A DNA stretch of 64,000 nt. It comes from Corynebacterium doosanense CAU 212 = DSM 45436. Its GTDB lineage: Bacteria > Actinomycetota > Actinomycetes > Mycobacteriales > Mycobacteriaceae. A program made the translations under genes and the position numbers. Below, piece by piece: positions 7,985-18,918 of the stretch; the first letter of the stretch is position 1; every line of letters begins with the position of its first letter. The notes beneath the pieces were generated by a model, which made no database searches, was not told the origin of the DNA, and was given only the letters and a program-made list of their open reading frames with translations. The DNA lies in NCBI RefSeq assembly GCF_000767055.1, contig NZ_CP006764.1:682001-746000 (forward strand). The letters are read 5' to 3'.

Positions 7985-9367
7985 GTGCCCCTCCGTTCTG
8001 CAGAAGCATTAGCCAAGGTCATCAAGGCCTACGACGTCCGCGGTGTCGTGGGCGAGGACGTCGACGCCGACTTTGTCGCCGACGTGGGTGCCGCCTTCGC
8101 CCACCTGCTGCGCGGCGAGGGGGAGACGCAGATCGCCGTGGGCTACGACATGCGCCCCAGTTCCCCCGAACTTGCCCGCGCCTTCGCCGAGGGTGCGACC
8201 TCCCAGGGCCTCGACGTGGTCATCCTCGGCCTGACCTCGACTGACGAGCTCTACTTCGCCGCCGGTTCCCGGAACTGCGCGGGTGCGATGTTCACCGCCT
8301 CGCACAACCCGGCCAAGTACAATGGCATCAAACTCTGCCGCGCCGGCGCCACCCCGGTCGGCCAGGAGAGCGGCCTCGCCGAGATCACCCGGATGCTTAT
8401 CGACGGCGTCCCCGCCTTCGATGGCCTACCTGGCACTGCCGGAACGGTCACCGAGGACGACGTACTCGACGCCTACGGCGACTACCTCCGCGATCTCGTC
8501 GATCTCTCGGGCATCCGCCCGCTGGTCGTCGCCGTGGACGCCGCCAACGGCATGGGCGGGTTGACCGTCCCCGCCGTGCTCGAGGGCCTGCCGCTGGACA
8601 TCCGCCCGCTCTACTTCGAGCTCGACGGCACGTTCCCCAACCACGAGGCCAACCCGCTGGACCCGAAGAACCTCGTGGACCTGCAGAAGTTTGTCGTCGA
8701 GCAGGGCGCGGACATCGGCCTGGCCTTCGACGGCGACGCGGACCGGTGTTTCGTCGTCGACGAGCGGGGAGAGCCCGTGTCCCCCTCGGCGATCACCGGA
8801 CTGGTGGCCGAGCGTCATCTCGACGAGCACCCGGGTGCGAGCATCATCCACAACCTCATCACCTCGAAGGCCGTGTCCGAGATCGTCGAGGAGAACGGCG
8901 GCACCCCGGTGCGCACCCGGGTCGGCCACTCCTTCATCAAGGCGCAGATGGCCGAGCACGGCGCCGTCTTCGGCGGCGAGCATTCGGCGCACTACTACTT
9001 CGCCACCTTCTTCAACGCAGACTCCGGGCTGCTCGCGGCCATGCACGTCCTCGCCGCCCTGGGCTCGCAGGACGGCACGCTCTCCGAACTCATGGTGTCC
9101 TACGAGCGCTACGTGGCCTCGGGTGAGATCAACTCCACGGTCGAGGATCAGGCCGCCGCCACGGACGCCGTGCTGGCGGCCTTCACCGACCGCACCGAGT
9201 CCGTGGACACCCTCGACGGCGTCACCGTCGAGCTGAAGGGCACCCCGGCCTGGTTCAACCTGCGCGCCTCCAACACCGAGCCGCTGCTGCGCCTCAACGT
9301 CGAGGCGCCCAGCGCGGACGAGGTCGGGGAGATCGTCGACGAGGTGCTGGGGATCATCCGCACGTAA
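7985..9367 (+). CDS. manB: Phosphomannomutase/phosphoglucomutase
   Basis: 460 residues from GTG. Alpha-D-phosphohexomutase family: active-site phosphoserine S106 in TASHNPAKYNG, metal-binding loop DGDADRC near residue 255, sugar-binding GEHSAHYYF near residue 330, and C-terminal phosphate-binding RASNTEPLLRLN. It interconverts mannose-6-phosphate and mannose-1-phosphate, linking ManA to ManC in this cluster. A second TAGACT hexamer at 7939-7944 is a possible -10 about 40 bases before the start. The TobH-like gene follows within 10 bases, suggesting an operon with manA. Confidence 0.93.
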   Translation: MPLRSAEALAKVIKAYDVRGVVGEDVDADFVADVGAAFAHLLRGEGETQIAVGYDMRPSSPELARAFAEGATSQGLDVVILGLTSTDELYFAAGSRNCAGAMFTASHNPAKYNGIKLCRAGATPVGQESGLAEITRMLIDGVPAFDGLPGTAGTVTEDDVLDAYGDYLRDLVDLSGIRPLVVAVDAANGMGGLTVPAVLEGLPLDIRPLYFELDGTFPNHEANPLDPKNLVDLQKFVVEQGADIGLAFDGDADRCFVVDERGEPVSPSAITGLVAERHLDEHPGASIIHNLITSKAVSEIVEENGGTPVRTRVGHSFIKAQMAEHGAVFGGEHSAHYYFATFFNADSGLLAAMHVLAALGSQDGTLSELMVSYERYVASGEINSTVEDQAAATDAVLAAFTDRTESVDTLDGVTVELKGTPAWFNLRASNTEPLLRLNVEAPSADEVGEIVDEVLGIIRT

Positions 9368-9376
9368 CCTGGGGGC

Positions 9377-10390
9377 ATGAGCACTCCAGACGACCGGGAC
9401 TACTTCGACGGGGCAGGATACGACCGCGAAACCGTGCGCTTTTTCGATGTCGCGCACGAGGGCGCGCAGATCCGCGCGGTCGCGGGGGCGTTGCCGGAGC
9501 TGATCCGGCTGCGGGGAGCGTCGATACGCAGCGTCATCATCCTCGCCCCGGATCATCTGCCCCGCGTTGCGGCGCAGTTCGCCGTGGCGGAACGCTCGCC
9601 GCTGCGGGTCCCCGTCGTGGTCACCGACACCCTGCCCGCCTACGTGGGCGCGCTCGACGTGGTCACGTCGCTGAGCGACCGTGGGAACGATCCCCGCCTC
9701 GCCCGCGACCTCATCACCGCCGACCGCCGCGGCGCGGCCACCGTCCTCGCCGGGCCCTCCCGGGGGCCGCTGCTGGAGGACACGCCGGACGACACCGTGG
9801 TGATCCCCGCCCTGCCCACGGTCGCCGGCTTTTCCCCGTCCCGCGCGATCGCTACCGTTCTCGCCGTCCTCGATGTGCTTGAGGAGGGGGATGTTCCCAT
9901 CAGCGACAAACTGGCCGGCCTGGCGGAAAACGTCGACGCCGAGCTGTCCGTGCTCTCCCCGGAGCGCGACGAATCGGTCAACCCCGGGCGACAGTTGCGC
10001 TCCTTCGTCGAGGGCGCACGGGTCCTGCACACCGGCGCGCCGGCCAGCGGAGACGGCGACAGGGACGTCGGCGTGCATGTCGCTGAGCTGGCCGCGCACC
10101 TGTGGAATGCGGCCGGCCTGACCTCCGGATTCGCCGACCCGGCGGACTTTCCGGCGGCCCTGGGGGACGAGCCGGAGTCCGTCACGGACAGCATCTTCCA
10201 TGACCCCTTCCTCGACGGGCCGGAAGGTACGGTAGCGTTGAAAACCATCGTCTGGGCCGCCGCAGCCTCGTCGCTCCCCCGATCGCTTCCGGTCCGGGTG
10301 GACACCGCGGCGCCCATCCTCGGCCGACTCGATGTCGCGCTCCGGCTCATTGTCCGTGCGCAGGCCACGCCGGCGTACACGGTCGGCTGA
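9377..10390 (+). CDS. TobH/Rv3256c-like protein of the mannose cluster
   Basis: 337 residues. It begins with a charged stretch (DDRDYFDGAGYDRETVRFFDVAHEGAQ) and looks like a SIS-type or phosphosugar-isomerase-related fold, without a clear catalytic signature that I can point to. It lies between phosphomannomutase and mannose-6-phosphate isomerase, the same place as Rv3256c in mycobacteria. The ATG is 10 bases after the manB stop and has a GGGGG stretch upstream. A role in mannose-phosphate metabolism is suggested by context only. Confidence 0.72.
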   Translation: MSTPDDRDYFDGAGYDRETVRFFDVAHEGAQIRAVAGALPELIRLRGASIRSVIILAPDHLPRVAAQFAVAERSPLRVPVVVTDTLPAYVGALDVVTSLSDRGNDPRLARDLITADRRGAATVLAGPSRGPLLEDTPDDTVVIPALPTVAGFSPSRAIATVLAVLDVLEEGDVPISDKLAGLAENVDAELSVLSPERDESVNPGRQLRSFVEGARVLHTGAPASGDGDRDVGVHVAELAAHLWNAAGLTSGFADPADFPAALGDEPESVTDSIFHDPFLDGPEGTVALKTIVWAAAASSLPRSLPVRVDTAAPILGRLDVALRLIVRAQATPAYTVG

Positions 10391-10438
10391 GCGAGCCAGG
10401 GCCGACCACCCGATCTACCGAAGGAAAATTCACCCACG

Positions 10439-11605
10439 ATGCAGCAGCTCAACGGCGTCATTCGCAACTACCCCTGGGGCTCCCGCACCATGCTTGCCAA
10501 GCTCCGGGGGGCCGAGAGTCCGACGGACCGGCCCGAGGCCGAGATGTGGTTCGGGGCGCATCCCGCCGCCCCGGCGACCATCGACGGACGCCCGCTGGAT
10601 GAGCTCATCGCCGCCGACCCCGAGGCTGCGCTCGGCCCCCGCGTCCGGGCGCGCTTCGGCGACCGGTTGCCCTTCCTGGTGAAGCTGCTCGCCGCCGGCG
10701 AACCGCTGAGCCTGCAGGCGCACCCCTCCATCGAGCAGGCGCGGGAGGGATTCGCCCGGGAGAACGCCCTGGGTATCGACCTCAGCGCCTCCGAGCGCAA
10801 CTATCGCGACGACAACCACAAACCCGAGGTCATCGTCGCGTTGACGGAGTTCAGCGCCCTGTCCGGATTCCGCCCGGTGGATCAGACCCGGGAGTTGTTC
10901 GCGGTGCTCGACTGCCCGGCGCTCGACCACTACGGATCCATCCTCGGTTCAGAGTTCGGCGGCGAGGGGGAGAACGGCAACCTCCGCGCGCTTTTCACCA
11001 CGTGGATCACGATCCCCGCCATCACCCGGGAAGCGCTCATCGAGGCGATCATCGATAGCGCGGTCCACCACGTCGATCGGGGGGACTGGATCTCCGACGC
11101 ACTCCGCGTGGTCATCGAGCTCAACGAGCGGTACCCGGGAGACGTCGGCGTGCTCGGCGCGCTCCTGCTCAACCACGTCATCCTTGCGCCGGGGGAGTCG
11201 ATGTACACGCCCGCCGGCCAGCTGCACGCCTACGTCCACGGCCTCGGCGTGGAGATCATGGCCAACTCGGACAATGTCCTGCGTGGCGGCCTGACCTCCA
11301 AGTACGTCGACGTGCCCGAGCTCGTGCGCGTGCTGCGCTTCACCGAGACCGCCGACCCCCGGGTCGGGCACGACAGCGCCGGCACCGTGCTCGACCCGGC
11401 TGAGGAGTTTCAGGTCCGCACTCACCGGCTGGCGGCGGGGGAGCAGCTGCGTATCGACGAAGATGGCCCCGCCATTGTGCTGTGCACCAGCGGAGCGGTC
11501 TCGGGGGTGTCCGCGGGAGGTTCGCTGTGGATCCCGGCCGCGGACCCGGCGGTATCTCTGCAGGCCGGCGACGCGGGCGCCCAGGTGTTTGTGGTGACGG
11601 TCTAG
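10439..11605 (+). CDS. manA: Mannose-6-phosphate isomerase, class I
   Basis: 388 residues, normal for type I phosphomannose isomerases. Cupin fold: NYPWGSR start, KLLAAGEPLSLQAHPS (zinc-binding Gln and His), DDNHKPEVIVAL (zinc Glu), and YTPAGQLHAYVHGLGVEIMANSDNVLRGGLTSKYVDVPEL, which supplies another zinc His and the catalytic Arg region. It converts fructose-6-phosphate to mannose-6-phosphate and so starts the GDP-mannose route completed by ManB and ManC. The ribosome-binding site AAGGAA lies 11 bases before the ATG. Its stop overlaps the stop of the convergent gene through a shared CTAG. Confidence 0.94.
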   Translation: MQQLNGVIRNYPWGSRTMLAKLRGAESPTDRPEAEMWFGAHPAAPATIDGRPLDELIAADPEAALGPRVRARFGDRLPFLVKLLAAGEPLSLQAHPSIEQAREGFARENALGIDLSASERNYRDDNHKPEVIVALTEFSALSGFRPVDQTRELFAVLDCPALDHYGSILGSEFGGEGENGNLRALFTTWITIPAITREALIEAIIDSAVHHVDRGDWISDALRVVIELNERYPGDVGVLGALLLNHVILAPGESMYTPAGQLHAYVHGLGVEIMANSDNVLRGGLTSKYVDVPELVRVLRFTETADPRVGHDSAGTVLDPAEEFQVRTHRLAAGEQLRIDEDGPAIVLCTSGAVSGVSAGGSLWIPAADPAVSLQAGDAGAQVFVVTV

Positions 11606-12270
11606 CGCCACCAGGGGAAGGTCGGCCAGAAGCCGGAACCCGCCGGCTGGGGAACGTGCAGTTCCTCCTCCGGCGCGGGATTGGCCGGGGCAGGCTCGAC
11701 GGGTGCCTGCTCCGACGGCACGGGAATCTGCGTGGGCACCGAGGGGGTGCCGGGCAGGGTCGGCAGCTGCGGGGTCGGTGTGGGCGTCTGGGACGGGGTG
11801 GCCGGCGACTGCGGGGTGGTCTCCGGGGCGGAGGACCCGGACGGGGAGGGTTCGGTCCCGGAGGAGCTGGGGGCCGGGGACTGCGACGGGGTGAGAACCG
11901 TCGGTTCATCCTGGTGCAGGCGCGGCTGTTCGCCGACGTTGCGCGGGCGGTACACCGACGATGGGGCCACGCCACCGGGTGCCTGTGCCACCGCGTTGGG
12001 GGCGAGGAACGGATCGTTCTCCGCGGGCGCGACAAACTCACGCGAATCGGAGGAGGCGTCCGTGGCGGGCGCCGGCGAGGGGCTCACCTCGGAAGCGGAC
12101 TCCCGCACGGTTCCGGAGCTCCGGGTGTCCGTCGCCTCAGTGGCGGGGGCGGACTGCGCCACGGGGGTGGGGGAGGGAGATCCGGCGCGCCAGAATAAGA
12201 AGGCGATGAGCACCGCTGCCGAGAGGCCCACGACCACGAAGACGGTAACTCTGCGTGTTTCCGGATTCAC
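11602..12270 (-). CDS. Membrane-anchored Pro/Thr-rich protein, unknown function
   Basis: 222 residues. A short N-terminal region (MNPETRRVTV) is followed by one hydrophobic segment at about residues 10-27. The rest is extracytoplasmic and low in complexity: Ser, Thr, Pro and Glu dominate, with long PTQ/PTP-like runs. The C-terminus is LHVPQPAGSGFWPTFPWWR, unusually Trp- and Phe-rich. No enzymatic domain is visible. The architecture suggests a cell-envelope spacer or anchor. I do not recognise a named family. Confidence 0.72.
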   Translation of the reverse strand: MNPETRRVTVFVVVGLSAAVLIAFLFWRAGSPSPTPVAQSAPATEATDTRSSGTVRESASEVSPSPAPATDASSDSREFVAPAENDPFLAPNAVAQAPGGVAPSSVYRPRNVGEQPRLHQDEPTVLTPSQSPAPSSSGTEPSPSGSSAPETTPQSPATPSQTPTPTPQLPTLPGTPSVPTQIPVPSEQAPVEPAPANPAPEEELHVPQPAGSGFWPTFPWWR

Positions 12271-12420
12271 TGACTTAAACCGCGTCCCTGTACGTATTGA
12301 CTAAATGATCACAACTCGGTAACAACATAGCAGAACAATGCGGGGAGGCCCACATAGTTACGGGCGGGCCGTCAAAGTGGGGGCAGTCGAAGTGATACCG
12401 AGGATTCAAGGAGAGACAAC

Positions 12421-12774
12421 ATGGGCACGTGGGACGCGAGCATCTTTGCGGAAGAGGCCAACGTCGATTTTCTCGACGACCTGGCGGAGCTGGACGATGA
12501 CGACATTGTGGAGGCCATCCGCGACGCCTGCCTGCTCGTGGTGAAACAGCCCGGCGCCTCCGAGGAGGACCGCCAGAACGGCCTGGCCGCCGCCACCATC
12601 GCGGCCATCTGGGCCGGAGCACCCTTCTCCGCCGGCGAGGTCGCCGAGTCCTACCCGTACATCCGTGCGCTGGTGGGCTCGGGCGATGAGGAGCTCAACG
12701 CCGCCGCCGCCGAGCTGCTGGAGGGTGTCGACACCGATGCCGACCTCGACCAGTTCACCGAGGCCCTCACCTAG
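12421..12774 (+). CDS. DUF4259 family protein
   Basis: 117 residues. The start MGTWDASIFAEEANVDFLDDL and the internal GLAAATIAAIWAGAPF are the hallmark segments of DUF4259. It is acidic, mostly helical and has no Cys. A strong ribosome-binding site AAGGAGAGA lies 9 bases before the ATG. The family is widespread in bacteria and has no assigned function. It stands alone between a divergent envelope-protein gene and ahcY. Confidence 0.82.
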   Translation: MGTWDASIFAEEANVDFLDDLAELDDDDIVEAIRDACLLVVKQPGASEEDRQNGLAAATIAAIWAGAPFSAGEVAESYPYIRALVGSGDEELNAAAAELLEGVDTDADLDQFTEALT

Positions 12775-12862
12775 GCACTCGCGCTGACGCTCGCCCGGGA
12801 GCCCGCGCGCTAGAGTGGGACGCTGATTGTCAACGTTTCCCCGATTAGGAGTGCACCCGACC

Positions 12863-14301
<1,439 letters not shown>

Positions 14302-14302
<1 letters not shown>

Positions 14303-14901
14303 TGATCATCGCCGTAGAGGGCATCGACGGCGCCGGCAAAAACACCCTGGTCACGGCGGTGCGAAAAGAGACCGGCGCCGACGTGCTGGCGTTTCCGCGT
14401 TACGACGACTCCGTCCACGCCTCCCTCGCAGCAGACGCGCTGCACGGGAAGATGGGTGATCTCACGGACTCCGCCTACGGCATGGCCACTCTGTTCGCGC
14501 TCGACCGGGCAGGGGCCGTCGATAAGCTACGTCGATTCCGGGATTCCCGGGACGTGCTGATCCTCGACCGTTATGTCGCCTCCAACGCGGCCTATTCCTG
14601 GGCGCGCACGCGAGACGAGGGGATCGTGGACTGGGTGGCGGAGCTGGAGTTCGGGCGCCTGGGGCTGCCCGAGCCGGACCTGCAGGTGCTGCTGTCCACC
14701 GACCCGGACGAGGCGGCGGAGCGGGCGCGGCGCCGGGAAGCCGCGGACGCCTCCCGGGCGCGCGACGCCTACGAACGTGACGGCGGGCTCCAGCAGCGCA
14801 CCTTCGACGCCTACGTGGAGCTAGCCCAGCGCTCCTGGCACTCGCCGTGGGTGATGACTGACGATTCTGCGGAGATCCTGGCTAGAATCAGGACGTTATA
14901 G
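14302..14901 (+). CDS. tmk: Thymidylate kinase
   Basis: 199 residues. P-loop EGIDGAGKNT at residues 5-14 (the Asn after Lys matches actinobacterial TMKs, where this position varies), then FPRYDDS, DRAGAV and the LDRYVASNAAYSWAR signature that binds dTMP. It phosphorylates dTMP to dTDP. The ATG overlaps the ahcY stop (TGATG), implying translational coupling. mtrA follows after about 32 bases, the conserved tmk-mtrA-mtrB-lpqB order of Mycobacteriales. Confidence 0.94.
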
Positions 14902-14933
14902 AAAAACAGACTTACTTAGTTAGGGCGTTTGCC

Positions 14934-15617
14934 ATGGCACCGACCATCCTCGTCGTCGATGACGACCCCGCCATCTCGGAGATGCTCACCATCGTCCTCG
15001 AGTCCGAGGGCTTCGAGCCCGTCCCGGTCATCGACGGCGGCGAGGCCGTGCAGAAGTTCCGCGACCACCAGCCGGACCTCATCCTGCTGGACCTCATGCT
15101 CCCGGGGATGAACGGCGTGGATATCTGCAAGGCGATCCGGCAGGAGTCCTCGGTGCCCATCGTCATGCTCACCGCCAAGACGGACACGGTGGATGTCGTC
15201 CTCGGCCTGGAGTCCGGCGCGGACGACTACATCACCAAACCCTTCAAGCCGAAGGAGCTGGTGGCCCGGATCCGCGCGCGCCTGCGCCGCGGCGACGACT
15301 CCGGCTCCGCCGAACTCCTGCGCATCGGCGACCTCACCATCGACGTGCCCGCGCACTCCGTCAAGCGCGGCACCGAGGAGATCTCGCTCACCCCGCTGGA
15401 ATTCGATCTGCTACTGCAGCTGGCCCGCAAGCCCGGTCAGGTGCACACCCGCGAGGAGCTGCTGGAGAACGTGTGGGGTTACCGCCACGCCTCCGACACC
15501 CGGCTGGTCAACGTCCACGTCCAGCGCCTGCGCGCCAAGGTGGAGAAGGACCCGGATGAGCCGCAGGTCGTGCTCACCGTCCGTGGCGTGGGGTACAAGA
15601 CCGGCAAGACGGTCTAG
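14934..15617 (+). CDS. mtrA: Response regulator MtrA
   Basis: 227 residues, OmpR/PhoB class. Receiver domain with acidic pocket D10-D11, phosphoacceptor D53 in LLDLMLPG, T80 and conserved K102 in ITKPF. The winged-helix DNA-binding domain (about 130-225) has the recognition segment RLVNVHVQRLRAKVEKDP. MtrA is the essential regulator of cell-wall metabolism, osmoprotection and division genes in this order and is phosphorylated by MtrB. It leads an mtrA-mtrB-lpqB operon. Confidence 0.97.
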   Translation: MAPTILVVDDDPAISEMLTIVLESEGFEPVPVIDGGEAVQKFRDHQPDLILLDLMLPGMNGVDICKAIRQESSVPIVMLTAKTDTVDVVLGLESGADDYITKPFKPKELVARIRARLRRGDDSGSAELLRIGDLTIDVPAHSVKRGTEEISLTPLEFDLLLQLARKPGQVHTREELLENVWGYRHASDTRLVNVHVQRLRAKVEKDPDEPQVVLTVRGVGYKTGKTV

Positions 15618-15715
15618 GAATCTGAGCGGGACAGAGAGAAGCGGACAACACCATCATCAACTGGATACGTCGACTCAGGGAGACGGTCTCCGAGGCCTGG
15701 CGCACGTCGCTCCAG

Positions 15716-17200
15716 GTGCGGGTGATCGGCTCCATCTTCGCTGTGTCGGCGATCGTCATGCTGCTGCTGGGGTTCGCCCTGGCCAGCATCTTCTCCCAGC
15801 GCCTCGTCGACGCGCGCCTCGACGTCGCGGACAGTGAGATCGACCGCGCCCGCGTGGTCGTGCAGGAACAGATCGACTCCACCGCCACCAACACCTCCCT
15901 GGAGAGCCGGCTGAACTCCGCCCGCGCGGCGCTGTCACAGGTCTCCCCCGGTGCCGGCGCGTCCGCGGGTTACGAACCCGTGCTCTACGTGTCCCAGGAG
16001 GACGGCTCAGCCGTGACCTCGCCGGACAACTTCCGCATCCCCGAGGGGCTGCAGCGCTACGTCACCGAGGGGCAGGTGTCCTACCAGTTCGCGGAGACGG
16101 AGCGGGCCGACGGTTCCCGCTACAACGCGCTGATCATCGGCACCCCCACGGACTCCGACATCCCCGGCCTGCAGCTGTACCTGGTCATGTCCATGGAGTC
16201 GGAGGAGCAGACCCTCGCCATCATGCGCGGCCTGCTTGCGCTTGCCGCCGGCGTGGTCATCGTGCTGCTCGTGGCCGTGGTGTGGCTGGCCACCCAGCAG
16301 GTGACCGCTCCCGTGCGTTCGGCCTCGCGCATCGCGCAGCGTCTGGCCGCCGGTCACCTGCGCGAGCGCATGGCCGTCAACGGCGAGGACGAGATGGCCC
16401 GGCTGGCCTGGAGTTTCAATGACATGGCCGACAAACTCTCCCACCAGATTCATCAGCTGGAGGAGTACGGCGACCTGCAGCGTCAGTTCACCTCGGACGT
16501 TTCCCACGAGCTGCGCACCCCGCTGACCACGGTGCGCATGGCGGCCGACCTCATCGACGCCGGTTCCGAGGACTTCGAGCCGCACACCAAGCGCGCCACG
16601 GAGCTGATGATGCGTGAGCTCGACCGCTTCGAGATGCTGCTGGCGGACCTGCTGGAGATCTCGCGTCACGACGCCGGTGTCGCCGACCTCGCTGCGGCGC
16701 GCATCGACCTCTCCCAGTGCGTACGCGCGGCGTGGGAGCAGACCGAGCGCCTCGCGGCGGAGCTCGACGTCCCCGTTCGTTTCGACATCCGAGACGAGCC
16801 CGTGTGTTTCGTCGGCGACCCCCGCCGGGTCGAGCGCATCCTGCGCAACCTGCTGGCCAACGCCATCGACCACTCGGAGTCCAACCCCGTGGAGATCTGC
16901 ATCAACGACAACGAGGACACCGTGGCCGTCACGGTCACGGACCACGGGGTCGGGCTCAAACCGGGACAGGAGGGGCTGGTGTTCAACCGCTTCTGGCGTG
17001 CCGACGCCTCCCGCAAACGCCATTCCGGCGGCACCGGCCTGGGCCTGGCCATCGCGCAGGAGGACGCGGCGCTGCACGGCGGTTTCCTCGACGCCGCGGG
17101 CACGCTCGGCGTGGGCTCCCAGTTTCGCCTGGTCCTGCCCCGCGAACCCGGCCTCCCCGTGGATCACCCCGCCCTCGACCTGCAGGAGGCACAGGAATGA
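15716..17200 (+). CDS. mtrB: Sensor histidine kinase MtrB (start probably further upstream)
   Basis: At least 494 residues. Two membrane segments flank an extracytoplasmic sensor region; HAMP domain near residues 190-245 (TAPVRSASRIAQRLAAGHL); H-box FTSDVSHELRTPLTTVRMA; N-box NLLANAIDHSE; G-boxes DHGVGL and GGTGLGLAIAQ. The coordinates begin at the first ordinary start codon, GTG 15716, but the same frame upstream encodes WIRRLRETVSEAWRTSLQ, which looks like a genuine MtrB N-terminus. Between the stop at 15623-15625 and 15716 there is no ATG, GTG or TTG in frame; ATC at 15653 or 15656, behind GAGAGAAG, is the best alternative. lpqB overlaps its stop (ATGA). Confidence 0.93.
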   Translation: MRVIGSIFAVSAIVMLLLGFALASIFSQRLVDARLDVADSEIDRARVVVQEQIDSTATNTSLESRLNSARAALSQVSPGAGASAGYEPVLYVSQEDGSAVTSPDNFRIPEGLQRYVTEGQVSYQFAETERADGSRYNALIIGTPTDSDIPGLQLYLVMSMESEEQTLAIMRGLLALAAGVVIVLLVAVVWLATQQVTAPVRSASRIAQRLAAGHLRERMAVNGEDEMARLAWSFNDMADKLSHQIHQLEEYGDLQRQFTSDVSHELRTPLTTVRMAADLIDAGSEDFEPHTKRATELMMRELDRFEMLLADLLEISRHDAGVADLAAARIDLSQCVRAAWEQTERLAAELDVPVRFDIRDEPVCFVGDPRRVERILRNLLANAIDHSESNPVEICINDNEDTVAVTVTDHGVGLKPGQEGLVFNRFWRADASRKRHSGGTGLGLAIAQEDAALHGGFLDAAGTLGVGSQFRLVLPREPGLPVDHPALDLQEAQE

Positions 17201-18918
17201 TCTTCCCCCGACGACTGCTCGCGGCCACCTCGGTCGCGGCGACCATGGTGCTGCTCACCTCGTGTGCCACGCTGCCCACCAACAACGCCCCGCAGGCGCT
17301 GCGCACCTTCGACGCCGCGACGGAGATGCCCACCGAGATGGGGCCCGAGCCGGACGCCGAGGCGGATCTGCTGCTCCGGGACTTCTACGTGGCCTCGGCG
17401 CACCCGGTGTCCGATTACGCCGCCGCGCGGTCCTATCTCACCGCCGACGCCAACGGGCAGTGGAACCCGGGGAACGGCCCGCTCATCGTCGACCGCCTCA
17501 ACATCACCGCCACGGCCGGCGGCGACGCCAACGAACGTGCCTTCACCATCCGCGGCCGGCTCGTCGGCCGGCTGTCGGACGGCGGCGCCTACGAGACCGA
17601 TAATGCGGCCTACGAGGCCACCATCGTCATGACACGTGTCGACGGCCAGTGGCGCGTCTCCTCCCTGCCGGAGGAGATCGTCATCGAGCGCACCGAGCTG
17701 CTCAACCACTACGAACCCCACGACCTGTTCTTCTACAACTCCAACGGCCGGACCCTCATCCCGGACCGCCGGTGGGTGTACTCCAGCCGCGACCAGAGCC
17801 TCGACACCGTGCTCATCTCCATGCTCATGGAGGGCCCGTCGGAGAAGATCGCCCCGGCCACCGCCACGGCGGACGCCTCCGCGTCCGGGCACGCCTTCTC
17901 CGGGTACAACAACGGCGTGTACACGTTCACGGGATTCCAGGACTTCGATGCAGACGAGCGGCTGCGCTTCGGCGCCCAGCTCACCTGGACGCTGTCCTAC
18001 GCCGGCCTACCCGGCCCGTACCCGGTCGCGCTCGACGATGCCCCGGTGGCGGACGGCTACGAGGAACTGACCACCGAGGACTTCGCCGACCTCAACCCGC
18101 GCCTGGCCACCACCAAGGTCGCCCCACTGTACGCGCTCACCGAAGGGCGGGTCCTATCCGTGGTCGCGTCCGAGGCCTCCCCGGTCGAGGGGCAGCTGGG
18201 CACCATGGGCGACATCGCCGCGGCGGACATCACCTCCGAGGGTGCCGCCGCCGCGGTGCGCAGGCAGGGCAACGAAATGGCGCTCCTCGTCGGCCGGGTC
18301 GACGGGCAGATGCAGGAGATCCTGCGGGCCGACTCCCTCACCCGGCCGAGCTTCGGCCGGCCCAGCAGCGGCATCTGGACGGTCACGGGCGGGGACACCG
18401 TCGTGCGGGTGTCCCAGTCCACCGCGTCCGGTGAGTTCGTCGAGTCGGAGGTGGACACCAGCCAGCTCTCCGAGGAGAACCGGCACATGTCGGAGCTCCA
18501 GGTGTCGCCCTCCGGAGCGCGGGTGGCCATGCTCAGCGAGGGCCGGCTCTTCGTCGGGATCGTCGCCACACAGAGCAACGACGTGCCGGCCATCGTCAAC
18601 GTCGAGGAATACGCCGTCGAGCTCGACGGATCCTCGCTCGCGGTGGAGTGGAACCCGGACGGCTCGCTGGTCGTCGGCACCGCAAACCCCGACACCCCCG
18701 TCTGGCGTGTCGAGCTGGACGGATCGGTGGTCACCCCGCTGCCCGCCAGCAACATCGTCGCTCCCGTCGTCGCCGTGGCGGCCAGCCCGTCGACGGTCTA
18801 CGCCACCGACGGCATGGCCATGCGGCAGCTGTCCGCGGACGGCATCTCCACGGGATCGTCCTGGCGCGACATCCCCGGCCTGCGGGGCGTGCGCTCCGCC
18901 CCGATCGTGGCCAACTAG
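17197..18918 (+). CDS. lpqB: Lipoprotein LpqB (MtrAB accessory)
   Basis: 573 residues. The ATG overlaps the mtrB stop as ATGA, which fixes the start and indicates coupling. Lipoprotein signal peptide with lipobox LTSC, lipidated C23. Next comes a GerMN-like domain (about 180-330) and a C-terminal beta-propeller-like region (about 340-570) with repeated VSPSGARVAML / VEWNPDGSLVVGT segments. LpqB is exported, interacts with the extracellular domain of MtrB and modulates MtrA signalling and cell-wall maintenance in mycobacteria. Confidence 0.95.
   Translation: MIFPRRLLAATSVAATMVLLTSCATLPTNNAPQALRTFDAATEMPTEMGPEPDAEADLLLRDFYVASAHPVSDYAAARSYLTADANGQWNPGNGPLIVDRLNITATAGGDANERAFTIRGRLVGRLSDGGAYETDNAAYEATIVMTRVDGQWRVSSLPEEIVIERTELLNHYEPHDLFFYNSNGRTLIPDRRWVYSSRDQSLDTVLISMLMEGPSEKIAPATATADASASGHAFSGYNNGVYTFTGFQDFDADERLRFGAQLTWTLSYAGLPGPYPVALDDAPVADGYEELTTEDFADLNPRLATTKVAPLYALTEGRVLSVVASEASPVEGQLGTMGDIAAADITSEGAAAAVRRQGNEMALLVGRVDGQMQEILRADSLTRPSFGRPSSGIWTVTGGDTVVRVSQSTASGEFVESEVDTSQLSEENRHMSELQVSPSGARVAMLSEGRLFVGIVATQSNDVPAIVNVEEYAVELDGSSLAVEWNPDGSLVVGTANPDTPVWRVELDGSVVTPLPASNIVAPVVAVAASPSTVYATDGMAMRQLSADGISTGSSWRDIPGLRGVRSAPIVAN

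Noticed and set aside
9365..9376. TAACCT six bases before the TobH-like ATG as a leaderless promoter
   Set aside because: It overlaps the manB stop codon, spacing is short and the gene is most likely in the manB operon.
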